A DNA stretch of 35,332 bases from Bacteroidota bacterium (GTDB lineage: Bacteria; Bacteroidota; Bacteroidia; AKYH767-A; 2013-40CM-41-45), in contig SHNE01000028.1 of assembly GCA_004295015.1 (NCBI GenBank), positions 1 through 35,332 of the forward strand. The letters are read 5' to 3'. Shown here piece by piece: positions 19,579 through 27,537 of this stretch. The notes below the pieces were generated by a model that saw only the letters and a program-made list of their open reading frames with translations, was not told the origin of the DNA and did not search any database. Position numbers and translations under genes: made by a program. Every line of letters begins with the position of its first letter. Within the stretch, counting starts at the first letter, position 1.

Positions 19579-22500
19579 CTAATTATTTATAATTGAAAGA
19601 GGGTTTAGTCCGATAACTTCAATAGTACCATTGGAATCGATCTTAATAATCACATGCTTGACCACTACGCAACCATTGGAGAGGGTGATGGTCAAATTCA
19701 TTGAGACTATCTCGTTCTCCAACATTGGACTAATATTAATTCCGTTAGCATTCAGATTGACGGTCTTGATTCCTTGACCGCCAATAACATCCCAATCGAT
19801 TGAATAAGTATTTATTCCTGCATTAACCAGAATATTAATTCCAGAAGCCAAGTCTGTGGTATCAATTGTAAAGCTCGTACTGACTTGGCATGGATCCGGC
19901 AACTCACAGACGGCAAATAATTGTCGACTCAAAGTGACAGTATCATTGGCTGAAATCTTTAGGCTATTTCTTCCTGTATGAGCAATAGATGAAAGTCTGG
20001 ATTGTACATCCGAAAGCACTTTTGTTTTAAAATGATTGTCTGAACAATCACTAAATCCATAATCTTCAAAACTATCGAAACCTATATCCCTGTACCTCGC
20101 ATTTGCAGACACAGCAGTTGCGAGCGTCTGATTGAACCCAAAGGTTGCAGCAGAGTATTTGCCCAATGCATCTCTATTTTCTAACTCTTGTCCGAAAGGA
20201 CTGAACTCAGTAACTTCAGATGTATAGGTCCAATTAGGTGGATCCATTTTCCACTGCCCAGAACTTACCTTGTAGAAAGGCGTAAATGCTGCAAAAACTC
20301 CATCACGCCTGATGTTAGAATTATTATTATATTTTGTTTGCACACGATCCGTCAAATAAGTGTACGATCGTTTTGGCTTCCATATCCCTTTAATTCCAAG
20401 AATAAATGGATTAGTTGTTCGAGGAGTAGCTTCAATCGTATCATGTGCTGAAGATTGAAAACAGTCACAATAAGTTTTCCAACCATTAGAATATTCAATA
20501 GCACCAGCCTGCAACACTTTTGCATACGCATTTGAAGAAATTGATTGGAGAGGATTTGTCAAAGTAGAAAGTTGAGCCATTGGCTGAGACTGCTGATTTC
20601 GGTGTCCCGACTTCAATACTTTAAGTGAAGAATAACTACCTGAAATTGGAAGTCCGACAATATTGACAACTTTTATCCTGTCAGAATAGACAGAATCCAC
20701 CCATACCCGCTCTTTTGGGGTAAAGTCAGATGCGTATAATCCCAGTTCATCCCCTTCAGAAAATATATGTTGGGCATTCGGATAATAAAATTCACCAGTA
20801 GAACTAAAGGAAACACTTCTGATAATTGCATTCTGATTTCTAGAAGAAGGAGCCATACCATCGTAGTACCAATATGCAGGATATTTCAAAGAGAAAACCG
20901 GATCATTAAAATCCTGCTTGGTTTCTGTGAGTAACACTTCTCCAGTTTCTGCATCGAATGCAATATTTTTTGTTGAAACTTTCGACCCGAGATCAGAAGC
21001 AATTGTTTCATCCAAGATCCCAAATCGTTGAACTAGTTTGGTCGTAACTACCGATCGGAATTGCGTTCTCTCGAAGCTGAAGGATGACCAAGGCATGACA
21101 ATTACTGCAGGGACAACCAATACGAAGAAGAAATCCAAATTCAATTGTACGCCAGCAGAGATTACACTTGAATAAGATTCTCTGTAATCAGCAACCATAT
21201 CCATATTCAACCCTATATTCTGCTCCGAGATGGATCCATCATTTGCAATTACGGTTGCTTCATTTTTTAATTTGAAAGTATTCGGTTTTGTTTCAATTTG
21301 CTTGTACCTATACTCAATTGTAGAGATGGGATCAGACTGACCAACGGCATAAACCATTTGAGATTTCTGCTTTCCGTGCATGTCGTTGACTTCAATCGAA
21401 TACCCTTGAGATGCTGTCATGTAGTCTTTTTTATCAATCTTAAAAATAGAACTCAAGCCCCAAGGAGTGGAATTGTCTCTGTCAGGTTCAACTTCCGTGC
21501 GTTCTGTGATAGTTGGAAATTCTTTCGCAGTATAGAATTCATGAACTACCTCACCTGTAGCATGTCTACGTACTGACTCCCGGTGCAAATTTTTAACAGA
21601 AACTCTGCTATAGCCAATACTTGGCGACGGGAAAAATGACTCACCAAATGGCTCTTCCATATAGTGCACATCATCCGGAACAAGGAGTTTTGGTTCTGAA
21701 TAATAATATGGAACCTTAAATGGATTTTCATCACCACCTAATTGAGGTTCATACGATGCTACGCCAGATGAAGAACCATCACTAAATGTGTAATTGTACT
21801 CTTGACCATACTGAGAGGACGTTTCTACACTATTGGTTTGTCCAGCCCATGAATCATCTAATGCAATCTTCTTAACCCTACATCCTCCACCATATTTTTT
21901 CTTAGTCGGATTTGATAGCCTCACCCACGATTGTCCAGTGACAAAATTTCTGGCTGCCGGTTTATCGTAGGCTTCAACATTCGGGTTACTGAACATTTCC
22001 CTCATCACAGTAAATGATTCCACCAATGCTTTCAATAAGCCAATACTGAAGTCCGAATTTTCATCAACACTAGAAGGCTGGTCCCATAATGATTTCGGCA
22101 AATGAATCCGTGCAAACTGAATTGCAGTTTTAACGATAGGACATGTAGATCCTGTCCCATTTGAGGCAAGATCAATTCCGGCAAAATGGATATATCCAAC
22201 GGTATCAGTGCCACCTTTGATCTCGTACCCAATATCATCTATTTTTGCATAGCCGGGGATGTATTCAGTAGTTTGATTTGATGATGTATTTCTGATTTCA
22301 ACTAAAAATTTAAAATAGATTAAATCTCCTGCACTACCATAATGTGACATATGCATATCCAATTGATTGTTCTCATCTCTTTGTAGATTGAAATAAAATT
22401 TGGGATTGTTTTCTAATGACGAAGGACCAGAAATACTCGACGAACTTTCAATCAGAAACATTTGTGAAGCGCGTCTATTTTGCACAAAAGCATAATCATC

Positions 22501-25233
22501 CGCTTCAAATTCAATATTAATTTTCCCACCAGAGGGTAATTGAATTTTATTTAATGTCCACGATTGAGCAACAGAATCTGCCTCTGATTTCTGTTGGTTT
22601 ACATATGGGAAATCAGTGACGGATAGCCCGGTTGTATATGGCACTTTATAATTACCCCATCGGTCATATGATTTTGTATTGTAATTGGGGTTATGCGCTG
22701 AATAAGAAAACTGATAGGGGCTCAATCTCCCCTTATTTGAATTTTGATATGTAAAATAGATTTTCCTCAATGTTAATTTTCCTCCTAATGATTCTGAAGG
22801 ATTATCATTATCCACAAGCTCCTTCATATTCGGAACTGGCCAATAATTTGGGACATTTTTACAGCGTGAATAATCGTACTCGAAATTTACTTTTTTTATA
22901 ATCGTTGCAGTACTTGATGATGGATTTGCTTTTGAATATAAAGTGATGCTTCTTAGTAGTAAAGTAGCTTTTGAAGTATCAACTCCTCCATTCTCACCAA
23001 GAACACCCTTAGCATCTGCTCTTGGTTCAGTTTCAAATACTGCTAAATAGTTCTTTGTTTCAATTGTATCCAAAAAATACAATTCCTTACTACCATACAA
23101 ATAGTTAGCTTTATTGTCACCATCAATAGACCTAAATCCTTCATTGAAGCTAGCCTCCATTAGACCAACAGGTACGCGCCACTGATATCCATGAATGGGA
23201 GAGTAATGAAATCGGGTATAATTTCCTAAATCGCCTTTGCTGGGACCAGGTATCGAGTCTGAATCAACATAATCTGCTGAAAGCACTGCTGTCAATAAAT
23301 AAGAGTGAGCAAAAGGCGGAGTTTCAACTTCATTAAAATACTGATCAGTACCATTCCTGTTAGCAATTGAATTATCCGTACCTGAATAATGAATTAAATT
23401 TGTTGCAAGATCAATTTGACTGAGGCTTTGCTCGCTCGTCGAAAAAGTGACTTCCTTTTGAATGGTATTGTAAGCCGCAATTCCGTATACATAACGTTTC
23501 CCGTCCTCTCCAATACTGCTTATTTCTCCAATATGGTTCTTAGGCGCATTAGAATATAAAGATGAGGTAAATGAAGTATCCAACGCAAAAGCTTTCAGTT
23601 CTGCCTTTGACAGAAAGGATATTTGTTGGTTTCTATTTTCCCTGGAGAGGCGATAATTCTGGCTCGAAAGAGGGAGGCCGGAATCGAATTTGTCGTCAGC
23701 AACAGTATAAAACTTTCCATTTTCTTTTAGTTTAATTGCATGCGCCTTTGTACCATTCATTTTATCAAAAAAGCTTGGATCGGTATTTACACCCTTCTCT
23801 CCAGCTTCCTTAAAATATACTTTTTCATAGAGAGGGTCTGAAGAAATACTGTGATAATTTAATTTGTTGAGAGAAAAATTATCATCTGTCCACCTTCCAG
23901 TTGTTGTTCGAACTCCATTAACATTTAAATCAACGCCAGCATGGAAAGCGTTTCCCAAACCAACCTCTCCACTCAAAGTAAACCCATCACTGGTAACCCG
24001 AGAAGTTGGATCAAAAACGTGTCCTAGATCGCCTCTGTAAGGCCTATAACTCCCTCCGATACCTTGGCCGGAGACCGAATAAATATCGAAAGTTTGAATG
24101 GCCAAAGGCAAAGCCGGTGTACTCTCAGTATATCCGCCATCCTTCTCTCTATTAAAATCCATTAAAGCATTATCCAGGTTTACTGCCTTGTCAGCATTTA
24201 AGTATCCATATGCAGGATTATTGAGTTCATTAGTTGCCAAAACTTGCTGAGAATAATAACCAGTTATATGACCGTTCACATTCAAGCCAAATAGTTCGCC
24301 TCCAATTGTAAAGTTTGTGGTGATCGATAAATTTTTCATTGGAAACTCGGCAGAAGGAGAATAAGTCTGTTGGCCAAAATCAAACGAAATGCTTCCGCCA
24401 GGGCCGGCACCACTAGAATAATTATCTACTTCCTTTTTATTACCCTTATCATCTTTTACAGTCTTAGTGCCATACTTCTGAGACAAACTTGCATTAGAAC
24501 TAATGCTTACGGATTTTAAACCTGCACGAGAATTGAATGAAGAACCAACAGATACACCCATGTTGAGAGCACGTTTATCAGTTAATCCAACCTTCGCTTG
24601 CATGGAAATATTAGGTGAGATAGTTAAGCCTTCATCACTACTCGCATTAATTCCTAAGCCAGCGGTGAGCTGACCTTTACCGCCAACTCCGACGCTAATA
24701 GAAGCAGATGTTCCTTGCTCCGCCCCAACTCCTGTATAGTTATTGTATTTAACTCCAATAGAATATCCAAGCTTTAATGCTTTAAAGCCAAACACCTCCG
24801 CACCAATACCTGTATTTACTCCATAGGTTCTATTAGGCCGCATATGAAATTTTTTGGTAACTATATCACCATCAAAATCATCCGGTATTCCTCGGATATT
24901 TCTGTTAATCACGCCTGCATTTACATTCCATCCTAAACCGACCCAACTCGCCTCCTGATCCATTGTTATACCAGAATGATAGCTGATATTAATTGGGTAT
25001 CCTTCTATATCTAACAGAGGAATATTGTAATTAAAATCTCCAGTAAATAAATCAACCATTTCACTTGTTCCAACAGGTTCAAAACTTTGCACTTCAGGTT
25101 GACTCGGTCCTCCCGTAAGTGCAAATGACAAAGTCGGAGTTAGAATTTCAGATAAAAAGATGAGAAGAAATAGCCACGCATAGAATCTTCGTTTTCGTAA
25201 TTTGTTAGAACCGTTAGTAGAGAGCAAAATCAT
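19579..25233 (-). CDS. Large Rhs N-half protein (Bacteroidota SpvB/TcB-like role inferred)
   Basis: 1884 aa with a signal peptide at residues 1-39. The mature N-terminus carries GGPSQPEVQSFEPVGTSEMV, FTGDFNYNIPLLDIEGYPI and WVGLGWNVNAGVINRNIRG, a conserved start of large Bacteroidota Rhs-associated proteins. A Gly/Ser-rich beta region follows (~110-330). The far C-terminal part holds VTEFSPFGQELENRDALG (~1673) and RDIGFDSFEDYGF, also family hallmarks. There is no Rhs core and no toxin-like tail here; the YD and core parts are on the 487-aa and giant proteins. The gene overlaps the lipoprotein gene by 4 nt (ATGA) and ends in TAG. By analogy with TcB/TcC it would form part of a cocoon together with the giant partner. 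That role is inference. Confidence 0.9.
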   Translation of the reverse strand: MILLSTNGSNKLRKRRFYAWLFLLIFLSEILTPTLSFALTGGPSQPEVQSFEPVGTSEMVDLFTGDFNYNIPLLDIEGYPINISYHSGITMDQEASWVGLGWNVNAGVINRNIRGIPDDFDGDIVTKKFHMRPNRTYGVNTGIGAEVFGFKALKLGYSIGVKYNNYTGVGAEQGTSASISVGVGGKGQLTAGLGINASSDEGLTISPNISMQAKVGLTDKRALNMGVSVGSSFNSRAGLKSVSISSNASLSQKYGTKTVKDDKGNKKEVDNYSSGAGPGGSISFDFGQQTYSPSAEFPMKNLSITTNFTIGGELFGLNVNGHITGYYSQQVLATNELNNPAYGYLNADKAVNLDNALMDFNREKDGGYTESTPALPLAIQTFDIYSVSGQGIGGSYRPYRGDLGHVFDPTSRVTSDGFTLSGEVGLGNAFHAGVDLNVNGVRTTTGRWTDDNFSLNKLNYHSISSDPLYEKVYFKEAGEKGVNTDPSFFDKMNGTKAHAIKLKENGKFYTVADDKFDSGLPLSSQNYRLSRENRNQQISFLSKAELKAFALDTSFTSSLYSNAPKNHIGEISSIGEDGKRYVYGIAAYNTIQKEVTFSTSEQSLSQIDLATNLIHYSGTDNSIANRNGTDQYFNEVETPPFAHSYLLTAVLSADYVDSDSIPGPSKGDLGNYTRFHYSPIHGYQWRVPVGLMEASFNEGFRSIDGDNKANYLYGSKELYFLDTIETKNYLAVFETEPRADAKGVLGENGGVDTSKATLLLRSITLYSKANPSSSTATIIKKVNFEYDYSRCKNVPNYWPVPNMKELVDNDNPSESLGGKLTLRKIYFTYQNSNKGRLSPYQFSYSAHNPNYNTKSYDRWGNYKVPYTTGLSVTDFPYVNQQKSEADSVAQSWTLNKIQLPSGGKINIEFEADDYAFVQNRRASQMFLIESSSSISGPSSLENNPKFYFNLQRDENNQLDMHMSHYGSAGDLIYFKFLVEIRNTSSNQTTEYIPGYAKIDDIGYEIKGGTDTVGYIHFAGIDLASNGTGSTCPIVKTAIQFARIHLPKSLWDQPSSVDENSDFSIGLLKALVESFTVMREMFSNPNVEAYDKPAARNFVTGQSWVRLSNPTKKKYGGGCRVKKIALDDSWAGQTNSVETSSQYGQEYNYTFSDGSSSGVASYEPQLGGDENPFKVPYYYSEPKLLVPDDVHYMEEPFGESFFPSPSIGYSRVSVKNLHRESVRRHATGEVVHEFYTAKEFPTITERTEVEPDRDNSTPWGLSSIFKIDKKDYMTASQGYSIEVNDMHGKQKSQMVYAVGQSDPISTIEYRYKQIETKPNTFKLKNEATVIANDGSISEQNIGLNMDMVADYRESYSSVISAGVQLNLDFFFVLVVPAVIVMPWSSFSFERTQFRSVVTTKLVQRFGILDETIASDLGSKVSTKNIAFDAETGEVLLTETKQDFNDPVFSLKYPAYWYYDGMAPSSRNQNAIIRSVSFSSTGEFYYPNAQHIFSEGDELGLYASDFTPKERVWVDSVYSDRIKVVNIVGLPISGSYSSLKVLKSGHRNQQSQPMAQLSTLTNPLQSISSNAYAKVLQAGAIEYSNGWKTYCDCFQSSAHDTIEATPRTTNPFILGIKGIWKPKRSYTYLTDRVQTKYNNNSNIRRDGVFAAFTPFYKVSSGQWKMDPPNWTYTSEVTEFSPFGQELENRDALGKYSAATFGFNQTLATAVSANARYRDIGFDSFEDYGFSDCSDNHFKTKVLSDVQSRLSSIAHTGRNSLKISANDTVTLSRQLFAVCELPDPCQVSTSFTIDTTDLASGINILVNAGINTYSIDWDVIGGQGIKTVNLNANGINISPMLENEIVSMNLTITLSNGCVVVKHVIIKIDSNGTIEVIGLNPLSIINN

Positions 25234-25898
25234 GTCGTTTTAAGTTTAGGGACGTTGGTCAACAATTCACGTTTAAAGGAAAATTTAATAATTCCATTAG
25301 CAAACAAATTGTCACTAAAAACAAAGGTGTACTCTGGCGCAATAGGCAATTCTTGAAATCCAATAATAAAATTACCATAAGGTGTTATGCCGTATGTGCG
25401 TTCAAAATGGTACATGCTACAAGGCAAAGAATCCAATCCTACCACAAGTTTTATATCATTTTGCATTTGAAACGAACAATACATAACTCTTTCCTGGTAA
25501 CTCATTCTATTAGTAGGTGCATACTTTAAAAATTCATTAGATTGATCAGTAACTTGTATCTGAAAATTAAAATAGGTCATTCCAGTCAGTTCACTATAAT
25601 TCTCCTTAAACTCCTTTGAGGTTATATTTTCCTTTCCTAACTCTTGACAAATGATATATTCAAATGGCTTAAATTTTAAATTATATAAAACTTGAGACAC
25701 TTCTTTGGATCTACAAAGACCGTTTCCGCGATCATTTACCCAATCAAGATATAAGGATGGTGAAAGGACAAGTTTAGTTCTTGCATCCAACTTCTCCTTA
25801 GAGAATTCTGGAACTTCAAACACAAACTCTACCTCTTTACCACTTGGATGACATCCAATCATCATTAAGATAATCGTGTATAAAAACCAGTTTTTCAT
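25230..25898 (-). CDS. Putative lipoprotein of the Rhs operon
   Basis: 222 aa. The N-terminus is a short hydrophobic stretch ending in MMIGC, a good signal-peptidase II lipobox with Cys16 as the lipidated residue, so a membrane-anchored lipoprotein is expected. The remainder (KEVEFVFEVPEFSKEKLDAR, YFNFQIQVTD, GNFIIGFQELPIAPEYTFVF) is not recognised as a known domain. It is coupled on both sides: its ATG overlaps the TAA of the Skp-like gene by 1 nt (TAATG), and its TGA overlaps the ATG of the 1884-aa gene by 4 nt (ATGA). This argues for stoichiometric production with these partners and perhaps a role in anchoring the Rhs complex. Confidence 0.87.
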   Translation of the reverse strand: MKNWFLYTIILMMIGCHPSGKEVEFVFEVPEFSKEKLDARTKLVLSPSLYLDWVNDRGNGLCRSKEVSQVLYNLKFKPFEYIICQELGKENITSKEFKENYSELTGMTYFNFQIQVTDQSNEFLKYAPTNRMSYQERVMYCSFQMQNDIKLVVGLDSLPCSMYHFERTYGITPYGNFIIGFQELPIAPEYTFVFSDNLFANGIIKFSFKRELLTNVPKLKTT

Positions 25899-26431
25899 TA
25901 TTTTCCAGAGTATTTCTTGTTCATATAAACCGAGACCTCGTCTGTAATATTATTTGCATCATATGCGTACATAAGTGATCCATTCCCGTCATTACCAAAA
26001 ATAAATTCGTAATTATTTAGTCGCCCATACTCAGACACATACTGGTTCATTTGTGCAATTACTTCGGCATCATACTGGTTCGATAAGTTGACATTGTCCT
26101 CCTCAAATGCCTTTTTCTTTTGATAAAACTCTTCCCGTTTGTAGTTATAAATTGCTACATTTTTTTCATCTTTAAACTTCCCTTTCTCAATTTCGAAAGA
26201 CAGAAGTCTTAGTTGGACGGCCAAACTGTCCAATATCTGTTGTCTTTCATTTTTTGTGGCAAGAAATTTTCTTTCCACCTCCTTCTTATATTCAAATCGC
26301 GAAAACAAATCATTAATAAGGATAAAACCTGTTCTAGGCTTGCTGACATATTGTACAATTAAGAACGTGAAAGTGAAAACACTTAGTACGCCAATACTCC
26401 AATAGAGAATCTGTTTTTTCATATTAGTCAA
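25898..26431 (-). CDS. Membrane-anchored OmpH/Skp-like periplasmic chaperone
   Basis: 177 aa. One transmembrane segment (about residues 8-30) without an evident cleavage site is followed by GFILINDLFSRFEYKKEVER, a long charged helical region (about 50-130) and a C-terminal NNYEFIFGNDGNGSLMYA / DANNITDEVSVYMNKKY. This order (a strand containing a hydrophobic-x-x-N/D element, long coiled-coil arms, then a terminal G-x-G-x-L-Y-A strand and a helix) is that of the OmpH/Skp family, which holds unfolded outer-membrane proteins in the periplasm. Family members usually have a cleaved signal peptide; here the protein seems membrane-tethered. It overlaps the 367-aa gene by 8 nt and the lipoprotein gene by 1 nt. 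A dedicated chaperone for the barrel or the Rhs clients is the likely role. Confidence 0.85.
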   Translation of the reverse strand: MTNMKKQILYWSIGVLSVFTFTFLIVQYVSKPRTGFILINDLFSRFEYKKEVERKFLATKNERQQILDSLAVQLRLLSFEIEKGKFKDEKNVAIYNYKREEFYQKKKAFEEDNVNLSNQYDAEVIAQMNQYVSEYGRLNNYEFIFGNDGNGSLMYAYDANNITDEVSVYMNKKYSGK

Positions 26432-27527
26432 GTTTAAATTTCAGTTTAAACAATTCATTTTTACTGTTCCGAACTTCTAGAAGAAATATTCCCTTTCCAA
26501 GTCCGTATTTTTCCAGTTCAATAATAAATCGGTTATATCCATGTTCAAGCATACCCTTTCCTTCCTTTCCGAATTTCTCATTTGAAGGTGACACTGAGAC
26601 TGGTTTATTAGTTTTATCATAAATTGTACAGTTTAATTTCTCACCAGAATAATAGTCATCAAATCGGAAGTATAATCTATTGTTTCTTACAGTATAATAA
26701 CCACCATCAACCTGTTTGGACAAGACTGCATATTTGATATCCTTTTGATTTTCGTGACTCTTAAGTTGAAAAACCCAAGGATCTGTTCTTTGTATAATGT
26801 TATTTCTATTTACTTTTTGAACTTCCCAAGCATAACGGCTTCCCTCCTTCAAAGAAATAGCATCGATAGGATATGGGACCTGATGATCGTACAAATTCTC
26901 TTTAACAAAAACCGGATTCTCATCAGCAATTGCTGATCCAGGTGACTCGTCTTCTAGTATTTCACACACAATCATCCGATAGTATTCCCCTTCATCAAGT
27001 ACGTCAAATGGTTCACTATGAAACCATGATAAAACAGGAAATGCAGTTTCTACAATTTCATTATTAAAAGGAGAAACCAATATTAAATTTGAATTAATCT
27101 CAGAACTAATATCAAAACAATTGCTTGACAAGCCTTCGCCATAAACATCAAAAACAGAATAGCAAACGGAATAAGTTCCGGAGGGAAGCACCTGATTCGC
27201 TCTAATATAATCAGCCTGCTTAGTAATTCCGTATTCACGAACAGAAAGGCCAATATTAGATACACTTAACATTTGAAAGCCAGACTCTATTTTAAACCCT
27301 AAGGTTTTTACATGTATTAAAACCTGGTTTGATGAGTTATACAATTTCGCCTCGAGTACAATAGCTGACGATTCACCAGAATTTACCAAGCCAATTTCCA
27401 ACATGGACTCTGGAGTCGCTAGAAAAGAAGAAAATGAAGTTGACACAATATTAACCTGACCCATGCATAAACTAGAAGAAATTATGCAAAGAAATAATAG
27501 TAATACATTTGAATTTATCGTTTTCAT
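26424..27527 (-). CDS. Secreted beta-rich protein of the Rhs operon (TANFOR-like, tentative)
   Basis: 367 aa with a signal peptide (residues 1-23, ending ...SSSLCMG before QVN). The mature part looks like two or three Ig/Fn3-like beta domains: LEIGLVNSGESSAIVLEAKL, then LPSGTYSVCYSVFD with a paired SSNCFDIS, then a domain with LVSPFNNEIVETAFPVLSWF, YRMIVCEI and GSRYAWEVQ. The pattern (a Cys pair, P-x-LSW, YAWEVQ) resembles the TANFOR-type proteins of Bacteroidota, but I recall that family only loosely, so this is tentative. The C-terminal ~100 residues are predicted beta-rich and end in KLKFKLD; I see no convincing type IX sorting signal. It lies 10 nt after the barrel gene and overlaps the chaperone gene by 8 nt. 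Confidence 0.85.
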   Translation of the reverse strand: MKTINSNVLLLFLCIISSSLCMGQVNIVSTSFSSFLATPESMLEIGLVNSGESSAIVLEAKLYNSSNQVLIHVKTLGFKIESGFQMLSVSNIGLSVREYGITKQADYIRANQVLPSGTYSVCYSVFDVYGEGLSSNCFDISSEINSNLILVSPFNNEIVETAFPVLSWFHSEPFDVLDEGEYYRMIVCEILEDESPGSAIADENPVFVKENLYDHQVPYPIDAISLKEGSRYAWEVQKVNRNNIIQRTDPWVFQLKSHENQKDIKYAVLSKQVDGGYYTVRNNRLYFRFDDYYSGEKLNCTIYDKTNKPVSVSPSNEKFGKEGKGMLEHGYNRFIIELEKYGLGKGIFLLEVRNSKNELFKLKFKLD

Positions 27528-27537
27528 CTTATAATAT

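Noticed and set aside
20188..20861. Short ORFs on both strands inside the 1884-aa gene
   Set aside because: They are shadows. The main frame carries conserved Rhs-family signatures through this region.
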